Source: JANNYA01 sp031422315 (lineage in GTDB: Bacteria > Pseudomonadota > Gammaproteobacteria > Xanthomonadales > SZUA-5). Taken from it: 64,000 nucleotides of DNA. Made by a program: the position numbers and the translations under genes. The notes under the pieces were generated by a model, which saw only the letters and a program-made list of their open reading frames with translations, was not told where the DNA came from and ran no database searches. How positions within the stretch are numbered: position 1 is the first letter of the stretch; every line of letters begins with the position of its first letter. Positions 25,676-34,900 of the stretch are shown here, piece after piece. Location of the stretch: the NCBI GenBank assembly GCA_031422315.1, contig JANOQN010000066.1, positions 105,081 through 169,080 on the forward strand. The letters are read 5' to 3'.

Positions 25676-25735
25676 CGCCACAGCCAATCGGCGTTCAAAC
25701 GGTCTGGCGGCAGTGCCGCCAAAACGACCGTTTTC
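25676..25735. repeat. Palindrome module standing alone
   Basis: CAATCGGCGTTCAAACGGTC, the core TGGCGGCAGTGCCGCCA (25705-25721), then AAAACGACCGTTTTC. It is the same module as inside the RAYT relics, but with no transposase sequence around it. The outer hairpin is present only in part. Confidence 0.7.
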
Positions 25736-25765
25736 GAGGGCTACCTTGTTGAAAGAGATGTGCGC

Positions 25766-27019
25766 TCAGAATCCGAACAACGATGTGTAGTCGATTGAGA
25801 ATCCTATGTGAGCAATCACTTCTTTTTCGTCTTTGAGCAGCTCTGTGCGATTTGCCCAAGTGAGTGATAATGGCACCTTGACGTTTTCGCCAGCTTTAAA
25901 GCTTAGAGAAATCCCCAGTTTTGCAATGGTGTCATTGGAAGTGGCGGGTACATCGCTGTACTTTTCTACCGTTGCAGAGGCGGAAAACAACAGACCTTTG
26001 CCACCGAAGCTACTCGTGTTTCTCAGAACCGCCGTTGAGTATCTATACCCGAGCTTCCAACCTTCCAGCTCATCGCTACCATCGGGAAGTTCGTTCTGAA
26101 GATAGTCAAGTTGAAAGTCATGATTTGATCCGCCATTTGAAACATCCGCCAGGCCTTTTGAGGCTCTGACGCCAATGCTTTTTCGATCGCCACCAAATTT
26201 CGTATCGCGCTCCAGACCCTGCGCTACCAAGCGGAAAATCGGTTTGGCTTCGATTTTCTCCACCGCTTGATCATATAAGGCAAACAGTTGTTTTTGGCTG
26301 ACACGAACTTTCTCGAGCTGTACTTTGAACTGCGCATTTTTTGACAGCGCGGCAATTCGCTGAGTGCAGGATTCATCGTCAACGCTATTGATCACAATAG
26401 TGGCAATCGCACTAAATTGCTCGCTCAGATCGCTCATTGCATTTTTTAGCTCGATTGATTGATCGGTGCCAATGAGGCGCCGATAGTTCTCGCGATCGCG
26501 ACGATCACGACTGCCGATTTGCCAAGATAGCTCATAGCTTAGAACATCTGAAGCCGAGCTACTCACCAAGGCATCATCAAGCGTGCCATCTCCGTCTTGA
26601 TCGAGGCTCTCGCCCGTTCCGCCTGCGCTGAGTTTTAGTCCTAGTCGGCGGGCCCAAAAGTAGTCAGCATATTTGCCTTGATCTTGCAGCAGACTCGGAT
26701 CGCGTAACGCAAGAAAGCTAAAAACTGGAGCGAGTGAAATGGTCTTAACGTTCTCAGTTGCATCGATAATCCCTGCGTCTAGTGCCAAGGCTAGCAAGCT
26801 GGTCCGTTCGGCACCATCTGATATTTGGGCGAGCGAGCCGGCATTTGTACCAGCTTGATTGTCAGGCACCTGCGGCACACTCGAAGGAGTATTTGCCAAC
26901 AAGGCTGCGCTGACTATCTCTTCGACATCGCAATCTTGTGCGTAAGCTGGGGTCGCATAAAAAAAGGCCAGAGCAAAACTTGCGCTCAGCAATTGTAGGT
27001 TTGGAAGTCGCCTGCTCAT
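25766..27019 (-). CDS. Exported protein, probable outer-membrane beta-barrel, unrecognised
   Basis: 417 residues from ATG 27019. It has a signal peptide (LLSASFALAFFYATPAYA-Q) and an alpha-helical first half. The last ~180 residues have alternating hydrophobic strands (FQLDYLQNEL, WKLGYRYSTAV, LLFSASATVEKYS, AKLGISLSFKAG, PLSLTWANRTE, AHIGFSIDYTSLFGF) and the protein ends in Phe. A C-terminal Phe after such strands is the usual mark of outer-membrane barrels. DQDGDGTLDD is a calcium-loop motif. The start overlaps the stop of the upstream 130-residue gene by four bases (ATGA), so the two are translationally coupled. Family not recognised. Confidence 0.6.
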   Translation of the reverse strand: MSRRLPNLQLLSASFALAFFYATPAYAQDCDVEEIVSAALLANTPSSVPQVPDNQAGTNAGSLAQISDGAERTSLLALALDAGIIDATENVKTISLAPVFSFLALRDPSLLQDQGKYADYFWARRLGLKLSAGGTGESLDQDGDGTLDDALVSSSASDVLSYELSWQIGSRDRRDRENYRRLIGTDQSIELKNAMSDLSEQFSAIATIVINSVDDESCTQRIAALSKNAQFKVQLEKVRVSQKQLFALYDQAVEKIEAKPIFRLVAQGLERDTKFGGDRKSIGVRASKGLADVSNGGSNHDFQLDYLQNELPDGSDELEGWKLGYRYSTAVLRNTSSFGGKGLLFSASATVEKYSDVPATSNDTIAKLGISLSFKAGENVKVPLSLTWANRTELLKDEKEVIAHIGFSIDYTSLFGF

Positions 27020-27408
27020 GTTCTCACTCCTACAGCGGCCCAAGGCGCGAAAAGCGTGGTGCCGTCGTTTCGTTTGTACTTCCGATAGCAAACTGTGCCA
27101 TCGGCGTCTTCAACGACAAACAGAACTTCAGCATTTGGACCCGTTGCATACGCGAGAAAATCAATCTGATAGCGCTTCCCGGAATCAGCTTCGAAGTCCA
27201 CGGTGAGCCTTCCGCTAGAGTCGACGAAATCGTCTGCAGAAAAAGACCAGCTCTCCGCAATGGCTGATGAGCTTGTGAGGTCAGTTACTGTTATCGTCGC
27301 TTTAGCAGGCGTGGCCATTACGGCAACGGTTAGCGTCAGTGGGGTAGTCGGGTTGCTGATGACAATTCGTCTGACGTTGATCTTCTCATGTGGGCTGATG
27401 GCGGGCAT
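27016..27408 (-). CDS. Unrecognised 130-residue beta-rich protein, coupled to the barrel protein
   Basis: No signal peptide or membrane segment. Beta-rich sequence (INVRRIVISNPTTPLTLTV, KATITVTDLTSS, GRLTVDFEADSGKRYQIDF), likely one sandwich domain. It precedes the exported barrel-like protein and overlaps it by ATGA. No family recognised. Confidence 0.5.
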   Translation of the reverse strand: MPAISPHEKINVRRIVISNPTTPLTLTVAVMATPAKATITVTDLTSSSAIAESWSFSADDFVDSSGRLTVDFEADSGKRYQIDFLAYATGPNAEVLFVVEDADGTVCYRKYKRNDGTTLFAPWAAVGVRT

Positions 27409-27570
27409 ACGCTACTCCTCAAAGTTGGGGGCTACTCTCAGGCGCAAATCAATCGCCCAATCGATTAACTTAGATGAGTAAGGGCCCAATTCCTGACATC
27501 GACACTGAAACTTTTTTCTCCCAGAATCTAAGCGGCGGCAGACCCATCGCGTACAGCCTGTCTGACTATG

Positions 27571-27734
27571 CACAATTCCAGAATGAGCTTTTCAACCCAG
27601 CGTTTACGATGCTCGAAGGATTTGCCGGTGTATTCGTCCTCGCCGCACAGCCACGAGCGCCGCAGGCAACGATTGACGCAGTGAAAAGTGCCTGCGTGAT
27701 TTGAGTCTATGAGTTGGCGGCGGGCTTGGGTCAT
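27571..27734 (-). pseudogene. RAYT relic 12 (N-terminal 55 codons)
   Basis: ATG 27734: MTQARRQLIDSNHAGTFHC, CLRRSWLCGEDEYTGKSFEH and RKRWVEKLILEL, after which homology stops. The 5' flank continues to 27830 with TCTTACAAGGG and two CACGGGCTTGCTTCTGG end-motif units. Confidence 0.75.
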
Positions 27735-27952
27735 CCACTCAGTTTGGCGTGTCGCGATTGGCTTTGTAAGCCGCAAATGGCGGGGAAACATGCAGGGTGA
27801 ATCTTACAAGGGTTGGTGTCACGGGCTTGCTTCTGGCATCACGGGCTTGCTTCTGGCGATTTCGACTAAGGGGCATGAGAAAGCAATTCTGATATGCCAA
27901 ACTAAGGCATATCCGCGGCAGGAAAGCCAAAAATGCGAATCCTCAAAAGCAT

Positions 27953-28447
27953 ATGACTACGCCCTTAGATTCAATGAAATTATGGAGCCGTACGCTTAAT
28001 CCTCAAAACGACGGACTTGACTTACCGCGTGAGATTCTGAGGCAGTCGCTTTTACCTTTTCGTTCGCGTGTAGCTGCTCTTGTGTCGACAATCAGTAGTG
28101 AACTACCAAATCTGACCGTGCATGACATCACCCACATCGACGCACTCTGGCGTGTCGCTGGTGAAATCGCGGGACCAGACTATCCATTAAATGCGGCCGA
28201 AGCCTATGTGCTCGGAGGCGCGTTTCTACTGCACGATGCGGCCCACGTTCTTGCTGCATTTCCGGGGCGACTCGCCGAAATAAAGCAAAGCATCCAATGG
28301 CAGGATTTAGTGGCACATCGGAGAAACGGTATCAATCCGATCACTGGCAGCAGTGAAGAGAAATCGATGATTTTTCAGGTTTTGCGGCATCTTCATGCGG
28401 AGCAAGCGCACAAATTGCCCCATGTTTCGTGGAGAGTGGATGCTTAG
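27953..28447 (+). CDS. HD-domain N-terminal part of an HD/Hsp90-like ATPase, ending at an in-frame TAG
   Basis: 164 residues. An HD phosphohydrolase-like helix set is visible: VHDITHIDALWRVAGEI, then NAAEAYVLGGAFLLHDAAHVL, with the His and His-Asp pair of that superfamily. The frame ends at TAG 28445-28447, and the next ORF begins four codons later in the same register. I therefore read the two as one gene with a single nonsense codon. On its own this piece lacks the end of the HD bundle. It could be expressed as a separate polypeptide or read through at low level. See 28457-30451. Confidence 0.65.
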   Translation: MTTPLDSMKLWSRTLNPQNDGLDLPREILRQSLLPFRSRVAALVSTISSELPNLTVHDITHIDALWRVAGEIAGPDYPLNAAEAYVLGGAFLLHDAAHVLAAFPGRLAEIKQSIQWQDLVAHRRNGINPITGSSEEKSMIFQVLRHLHAEQAHKLPHVSWRVDA

Positions 28448-28456
28448 AGTGCGGAA

Positions 28457-30451
28457 ATGTTTCTGATTGAGCATCACCAATTGCGGGAGTATTTCGGTGA
28501 TCTGATTGGGCAAGTCGCTGCCAGCCATCACTGGGCTCCGTCAAAGGTAGTTTCGGTGTTCAAGGATCGAGCGGTGTCGAGTCCTGCTTTTCTCGCGCCA
28601 GCGACATGGCAGGTTGACGTGCTAAAGGTCGCATTGCTGCTTCGCACGGCCGATGCTGCACACCTTGATGGCGCCAGAGCACCGTGGTTTCTGTTCGCGT
28701 TGCAACGGCCGGAGGGCATCTCTGCCGACCACTGGCGCTTCCAAGCAAAAATGGGACAGCCTACCGTCACAAAATCAGGTGAACTGCGATTCAATTCTGG
28801 ATCTCCGTTTTCACCAGGCGAACGGAACGCATGGTGGCTCGCATTCGAAACGGCGCAAATGGTCAATAAAGAATTGCAAAGCGCGCATGAGATTTTGAAA
28901 GAAGAGGGGCGCCCAGCCTTTTCAGCGCATCGTGTGCAAGGAACTGATTCTGCAGCAACCTTCGCTAGATCACTTCCAGTCCGAGATTGGGAACCCATTG
29001 ATGTCGCGCCGAGAGTTGGGAACATTCCTGCACTGATCAGTAGCTTGGGCGGTGCGGCGCTCTATGGGGATGATTCCACTGCGCCCCTGAGGGAGCTGCT
29101 TCAGAACGGCATAGATGCAGTCTGCGCGCTTCGTGCGTTGGGTGGGGCTTCTTCTAACGAAGGATCTGTCACCGTAGCAGTCAAACCGACAGCTGAAGGT
29201 GATTGGTGGCTCGAGGTTACAGATACGGGAATTGGCATGAGTCGCCATGTCCTTACCAACGTGCTGCTGGATTTTGGTACCTCGCTTTGGAGCAGTGACG
29301 TAATGCGCGATGAGCTTCCAGGACTTGCGAAATCTGGGTTCCGATCGGTTGGCAAATTTGGAATCGGGTTTTTTTCTGTATTTATGCTGGGAGATGAAGT
29401 ACGGGTAACGACTCGTCGGTACGAACAGGGACAAGATGGCTCTGCGTTGCATTGGCAATTGAGGTTTGAAGATGGACTAAGCTCTAGACCTGTCTTGGTT
29501 CAGCCTGGTCGCGACGAGATGTTACCGCGTCACGGCACTCGGGTCGCCGTGCGTATGAGCGACAAAAAACTCAAAATGCTAGCGCAAAAACAACGCGATG
29601 AAGGTGAGTTGGACATGCTCATTGGGAATTTGGTGGCGAAAATATGTCCCACAAGCTCTGTGGATATTTGCATGCAGCTGGTCAACGGCACAAAAGAACG
29701 GGTTGTTGGTTCGAACGACTGGACCAGTATTTCAGACCATAAGCTTCTGAAACGGCTCGGCGACGCAAGCGGTAAGCTATATCCTTTGACATTTGAGGGT
29801 GCGCTTATTGGAAGGCTTCGCCTTGCCAACAGCTACAGCAGTAGTTCAATTGTGTTTCAAGGCATTGTCTGCGGAAAACAACGTGGTCTCGATGGGGTAG
29901 TCACGGCAAGAGAGAATAATAGAGACGCCGGTCGAGCAAATTCAATTCCAGCGGGCTCAGTTGAGGAATGGAGAACATGGGCAAAATTTGTTCTTACGGA
30001 CTCAAAAAGTCTGAGTTTTAATGAAAAAATTAGCGTCCACCAAATACTTCCGGAGCAAGATTTGCCAGTATGGTTCATTGGGAAAAATTCTAAAACGCTC
30101 GAGGCAGTCATGAGGAACCTTGTGTTGCAGGAGGAAGTCATTCTCTACAAAGGTGAGATAGAATATGACGCGTTTGACGAAGTTTCGAGCGCTAGATTTC
30201 ACTCATCATTTGAACCATCCGAAAATCTGATTTGTTGCCCAAATCTTGATAGACGGTTTATCAGAAACAATGATTTTCCGTGGTTTATTGGAGTTAGCCG
30301 AATTGACTATATTGCGCGCTTCGAGGCTGAACTAAAAAGCAAATGGGGCGAATTTGACGTTGAAGAACTTGATGAATTTGTCGTTGGCGATGTAGAGGGC
30401 ACTGAAATTCTCCGAGAAGTGTCACGGTACGTCAAAGTGGAACAGCCATAA
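28457..30451 (+). CDS. Hsp90-like (GHKL) ATPase part of an HD/Hsp90-like protein
   Basis: 664 residues. It begins with the rest of the HD-associated helical region (LIEHHQLREYFGDLIG, VALLLRTADAAHLDGARAP). From about residue 205 there is a GHKL ATPase: N-box LRELLQNGIDAV (Glu213, Asn217), G1 box VTDTGIGM (256-261) and G2 box VGKFGIGFFSVFMLGD (298-312), as in Hsp90/HtpG. It differs from chaperone HtpG (N-terminal HD region, divergent C-terminus), so it is not htpG. HD+Hsp90-like ATPases occur sporadically in bacteria, often in accessory loci; a defence role is plausible but inferred. The ATPase core is intact; only the TAG upstream disrupts the gene. Confidence 0.75.
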   Translation: MFLIEHHQLREYFGDLIGQVAASHHWAPSKVVSVFKDRAVSSPAFLAPATWQVDVLKVALLLRTADAAHLDGARAPWFLFALQRPEGISADHWRFQAKMGQPTVTKSGELRFNSGSPFSPGERNAWWLAFETAQMVNKELQSAHEILKEEGRPAFSAHRVQGTDSAATFARSLPVRDWEPIDVAPRVGNIPALISSLGGAALYGDDSTAPLRELLQNGIDAVCALRALGGASSNEGSVTVAVKPTAEGDWWLEVTDTGIGMSRHVLTNVLLDFGTSLWSSDVMRDELPGLAKSGFRSVGKFGIGFFSVFMLGDEVRVTTRRYEQGQDGSALHWQLRFEDGLSSRPVLVQPGRDEMLPRHGTRVAVRMSDKKLKMLAQKQRDEGELDMLIGNLVAKICPTSSVDICMQLVNGTKERVVGSNDWTSISDHKLLKRLGDASGKLYPLTFEGALIGRLRLANSYSSSSIVFQGIVCGKQRGLDGVVTARENNRDAGRANSIPAGSVEEWRTWAKFVLTDSKSLSFNEKISVHQILPEQDLPVWFIGKNSKTLEAVMRNLVLQEEVILYKGEIEYDAFDEVSSARFHSSFEPSENLICCPNLDRRFIRNNDFPWFIGVSRIDYIARFEAELKSKWGEFDVEELDEFVVGDVEGTEILREVSRYVKVEQP

Positions 30452-30490
30452 TGGATTTCGGGCGGTCAGGATTGTTTCGCGCTAGCACGC

Positions 30491-30515
30491 GAACACCCAC
30501 CCCTCAGATAAATCC
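30491..30515. repeat. Dispersed end motif, copy 4 (solitary)
   Basis: GAACAC then CCACCCCTCAGATAAATCC. The same 19 bases occur at 42583-42601. It lies in the 344-bp gap between the Hsp90-like gene and the nuclease-like gene; I see no gene in that gap. Confidence 0.55.
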
Positions 30516-30795
30516 AAGCCAACATTGCACCCAAACTGATTCGCATGTAGTGCCAGAACCGGCGAGCGAGCAAAGTCGCTTCCTTTGAGCCCAGAGCTGC
30601 CGAGTATTTGAGACTGGTAGGCATGACTAGCCGATTGACAGTAGTCTCTGGTGATGCGACCGCGATAATGGCTGCTGTCGGTTGGATCAGGTAAAAATTG
30701 ACAAGATCAGTATTTTTATTCGTGCATTGCTAGATGTTGGACTAGAATAGCAGCGGTTGGAGAAACTGCGTTTTCTAGTGTTTATAGGTGAATTG

Positions 30796-31461
30796 ATGAG
30801 CGAAGTTTTTGATAACACAATTAGTGGCTACCGAATTAAAAACCGAACCGGTTTGGCCAATTGGGCATCGCTATTTGAAGAACGGATACTCGCGCATGAA
30901 CGATATTGTCGGGTTATGGGTGGAAACGATGCAGCATATATTTATAACGAGCGTGCACACGTCGGAGTTCTCGCTGGCGCCGCTTGGAGATGTGGGAAAA
31001 TCTCACTCGAGGAATCCCAATATGAAAAAGGATATAAAAACAAGCCCAAGTGGCTAGGTCGCGCTGATCTCTATATCGCTGACGAGAATACTGAGGAACT
31101 GATTGAAGCCAAATTTCGTTGGATTTCTTTGCAATCAAACAAAATTATTTCTCAGGCTGAGGCAGTCCTTCAGCAGGCGATTAAGGATTCACGGCAAACG
31201 CGTGGGGCAGACAAGGAAATGCAACACGTTGGAGTAGCGTTTCTATCCGTTTATTTGCCTCCAAGCAAGGATGATGCACCCCATCAAAAGAATAAACATG
31301 CTGCTTTACTTGATGAAAAAATTGAAGAGGCAATAAAAGGCATCAACTCCATGGATTGCCATGCAGTAGCTTGGTGTTTTCCGAAGGAGTTGCGGCGTGT
31401 AGCGGATCCTAGTATTAGGCCCGGTGTTTTTTTAGTTGCTTCGAATATTAAATATACGTAG
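30796..31461 (+). CDS. PD-(D/E)xK-like putative nuclease
   Basis: 221 residues from ATG 30796 (MSEVFDNTISGYRI); GGTGA lies just upstream. The segment WLGRADLYIADENTEELIEAKF gives Asp91 ... Glu104-Ala-Lys106, separated by about 12 residues on two strands. This is the catalytic pattern of PD-(D/E)xK nucleases, and a possible upstream helical Glu (NERAHVG) also fits. This is a motif call, not a family match. AT-rich base composition unlike the flanking chromosome suggests transfer. It follows the Hsp90-like gene on the same strand and could be part of the same system, but the 344-bp gap with a repeat argues for caution. Confidence 0.45.
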   Translation: MSEVFDNTISGYRIKNRTGLANWASLFEERILAHERYCRVMGGNDAAYIYNERAHVGVLAGAAWRCGKISLEESQYEKGYKNKPKWLGRADLYIADENTEELIEAKFRWISLQSNKIISQAEAVLQQAIKDSRQTRGADKEMQHVGVAFLSVYLPPSKDDAPHQKNKHAALLDEKIEEAIKGINSMDCHAVAWCFPKELRRVADPSIRPGVFLVASNIKYT

Positions 31462-31600
31462 CGCCTAATACTTAAATCGGATCGCACTTTTCTCGAGAGT
31501 AATGAAACTGACCGAACTCGCCCTCACCATGCTCATTCACGAGTTCCGGATTCGAATCAACTCAAAAAACGAGAATTTTGCTTATCCCTCCATCAACCCC

Positions 31601-31885
31601 TTAAAACCCCTCCATCTTCACCACCGGCAATTTCCCCGAAAAATGACTCATATCTACTTGTCGACCCGCATTCCCATATGCCGAAGGCTGTTTATGACAA
31701 AGAAAACAACCTACTTGCGAGGCATTGGTCTTGAACGGGTCGTAGCCGGTGGCGTCGGGTTGTAGCCAGGTTTCCATGGTGGTGTTGGCGAGTTACACAA
31801 GGCCGACCGGCGTGGCGAAGGAAATGCCGGGAACTTGGCTTTGATAGCCTTTGATGCGGAAATCTTGGTTCGTCAACACTGCCTC
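31601..31885 (-). pseudogene. C-terminal relic of a cytochrome c-like protein
   Basis: Minus strand: TNQDFRIKGYQSQVPGI, an in-frame TAA, LANTTMETWLQPDATGYD, NASQVGCFLCHKQPS and MSHFSGKLPVVKMEGF, ending at the stop 31601. CFLCH is a CxxCH heme-attachment motif, and LANTTMETW...CxxCH is typical of periplasmic heme proteins. The in-frame stop and missing N-terminus make it a relic. A partial second copy is at 42680-43045. Nothing else was found in 31462-31910. Confidence 0.6.
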
Positions 31886-31910
31886 GACAAAGCAGCACCC
31901 CGCACCGCCT

Positions 31911-34900
31911 CTAATTCACCATCCGCCCCCCAGGCGTCCAAGGCGCACCCGCCGCCGTAAACGCCTGCTCCAGTTGCGCAAGATCCCCCAGCATCAGCGC
32001 CTTCAGATCGCTCTCTAGCTGAGCAAGCCCCGTCTCCGCCGCGGCCAAATCGCGCCGCTGGGTTTGGGTCGGTAGCAGGCGTGTTTCCCAATGGCCAGAC
32101 ATCACCATTCCGATCCGATCACTGATCGAGCGGATGTCGCTTTCAGAGAGCTTCTGACGCGCGGGATCGCCTTCTAATCGCAAGCCCAGTTCGGCCACTG
32201 CGGCGCTGACTGCGTCTAGCTGGGCGTAGAGTTTTGGGCTGGCGCGCGGTGTCTCAAGTAGGGTTGCCCGCATGAATTTGAGCTGCTCCTGCAAGCTGCC
32301 AAGTTCGCTGGCGATCGCGGCGCCGCGTCGGGCGGCTTCCGCCGTTTGTTGCTGGAAGGCGGCGACGGCCGATGGATCGGCTCCAGGTGCCAGGTTCGGC
32401 ACGGCTTTTACCTCGAAAGTCTGCGGCGTGGATAGCGTGCGCGCGCCATCGGCCGAGACAATCACCAGCTCGACCGAGTAGCGCCCGGGTGCTACCAGCG
32501 GGCCTTGCGATGGCGTGTCCCACGGAGCGACAAAAGCGGGCGGATCGAGCACGATCGGCTGCGGACTTGCGCCGCGCAGATCCCAATTTACCCGTTGCAG
32601 GCCCGCTTCAGCCGGGCCTTCAATCCAGCGCACTTTGCGCCCGCTTGCATCGGAAACGATCAGCAGCACCTTGGGCTTTTCTTCCAGCAATTCAGCGCGA
32701 AGCTGCTCGAAGCCTGGAAAGCGCGCATCGCCGCCTTTTTCAATCAGCGCTTTATCGATTTTCTGCCTGGCTTCATTGGCGGTGCTTGGCGCGCTCGTCA
32801 GGTAATAGCTAAACAGCGCACCGGGCGGCGGATTGGCGGTGGTGAAATCATCGGTGCCCAGCTCGGGGCGCCCAGGCGCTTGGCCCGGCTGGGTGGGCAC
32901 ATACCACCAGGCGGTGCGCACTGGGAACAGCGCAGCATCGCCGGCAATCGGGCCGGCAAATTGGCGCAGCGCGGTGTAGTCATCTAACACGTAAAGGCCG
33001 CGGCCGAAGCTGGCGCCCACCAAATCGCCGTCGCGGCGCTGCAGCTTCAAATCGCGAAAAGCAATGGTCGGTAGGCCGCCCATTTTGAGCCAATGGCTGC
33101 CGCGATCCACGCTGAAATACAGGCCAAATTCGGTGGCTAGAAAAAACAGATCGGGGTTGACCTGATCTTGCTGAATCGCCCAGACGATGGTGCCTTTCGG
33201 CAGATCGCCCGCCATCGAACGCCAGCTGCGGCCGAGATCGGTGCTTTCAAAAACGTAGGGCGCAAAATCGCCGGTCTTGTGGTTGTCGGCCACCACGTAA
33301 AGCGTCTGGCCATCGACGCTAGACAGCTCGACATCGTTGACGAACGAAAGCGCGGGCAGGCCGCGTATCGCCGCCGAACGTTGCCAGTTTTCGCCACTAT
33401 CGCTGCTGATTTGCACTAGGCCGTCATCAGTGCCAACCGCGAGTACGCCTTCGGTAACCGGCGATTCCGAAATTGCCGTGGTGGTGCCATATTTCGACAT
33501 CGCGCCGTGGTCGAACAGCGCGTCAACGCTCCACACCCGGCCCATGAATTTCTGCTCATAGCGCGCTTTGCCCTGGGTCAAATCGCCACTGATCGCGTTC
33601 CAGCTGTCGCCTCGGTCGTCACTACGCCAAACGCGCTGCGAGCCGTAGTAGATTCGGTTGGATTGATGCGGGCTGACCAGCAGCGGGGCGTCCCAACCCC
33701 AGCGCTCCGGCGCGTCGCCATCGGCTGCTTGCGGGCGGATCAGCAAAGCTTCGTCATCGCGCCGATCTTTGCGAAACAGCATGCCTTCTTGATACATCAT
33801 GTACATCAGGTTCGGATTTTCGCGGTCAAACGCCACACCGTAGCCATCGGCGCCGAGCGGCACGTGCCAGTCCTGATTGCGCACGCCGTCGCGATTCATC
33901 GTTCGCGCCGGGCCGAACAGCGTGCCCAGATCCTGCGCGCCGGCCAAAATGTCGTAAAACGGCTCACGCTCGTTCAGAGCGATCTTGTAGAACTGCGATA
34001 TTGGCAAATTGGGAAAATGCCGCCATGCCTTGCCTTCGTCAAAGCTCTCGTACAGCCCGCCATCAGTCCCTACCAACAGATGCCGAGCGTTCTTGGGGTT
34101 AATCCACAGGGCGTGGTTGTCGCTGTGCTTGTCTTGGCCGGTTTCCAGATAGTCGATGGTTTTGCCGCCATCGCGCGTCACGTGCAAAAACACGTCCATC
34201 TGATAGACCAAATCGGCGTTGCTCGGTGAGGCTTCGAGCTCTTGGTAGTAATGCGGGCCGGTGCCGCCGGAAATGTACTCGTTACGTTTCTCCCAACTCT
34301 CACCGCGATCAGTTGAGCGGTAAAAGCCGCGCTCTTTTTCATTCGCCTCAATGGTGGCATACACGAGCGCCGGGTTCGCTGGCGTGGTTGCCAGGCCGAT
34401 CTTGCCCATATCGCCCTCGGGCAGGCCGGTTTTAAGTTGGCGCCAGCTCGCGCCGTTATCGGTCGATTTCCAGAGGCCGGATTTTGCGCCGCCGCCCAAA
34501 AACCCCCAGACGTGCCGCCGCCGCTGATACGCTGCGGCATAGACCACATCGGGATTGCCCGGATCAAACTCGATGTCGGTCACGCCGGTGTTTTCGTCAA
34601 TCTGCAGCGCGGCTTGCCAAGTCACGCCGCCATCGATACTGCGGTAAACCCCACGTTCCCCGCCGGCTGACCAGAGTGGACCTTCAGCCGCCACCAAAAC
34701 CACCTTGCTATCGCGCGGATCAACCAGAATGCGCCCAATATGCTGCGTCGCGGCTAGCCCCATGGCCTGCCAGGTCTGGCCGGCGTCTAGGCTGCGATAC
34801 ACGCCATCGCCCCAGCCAACGTGCCTGCCGCTGACGTTCTCGCCGGTTCCCACCCACACTACGTCGGGGTTGCTCGGATCAAGCGTGATTTCGCCAATCG

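Noticed and set aside
28457..30451. htpG chaperone
   Set aside because: The ATPase boxes fit Hsp90, but the HD-type N-terminal part, the sequence order and the C-terminus do not match HtpG.
31502..31765. 87-codon frame on the plus strand
   Set aside because: It lies opposite the cytochrome-like relic and has no recognisable features or ribosome binding site.
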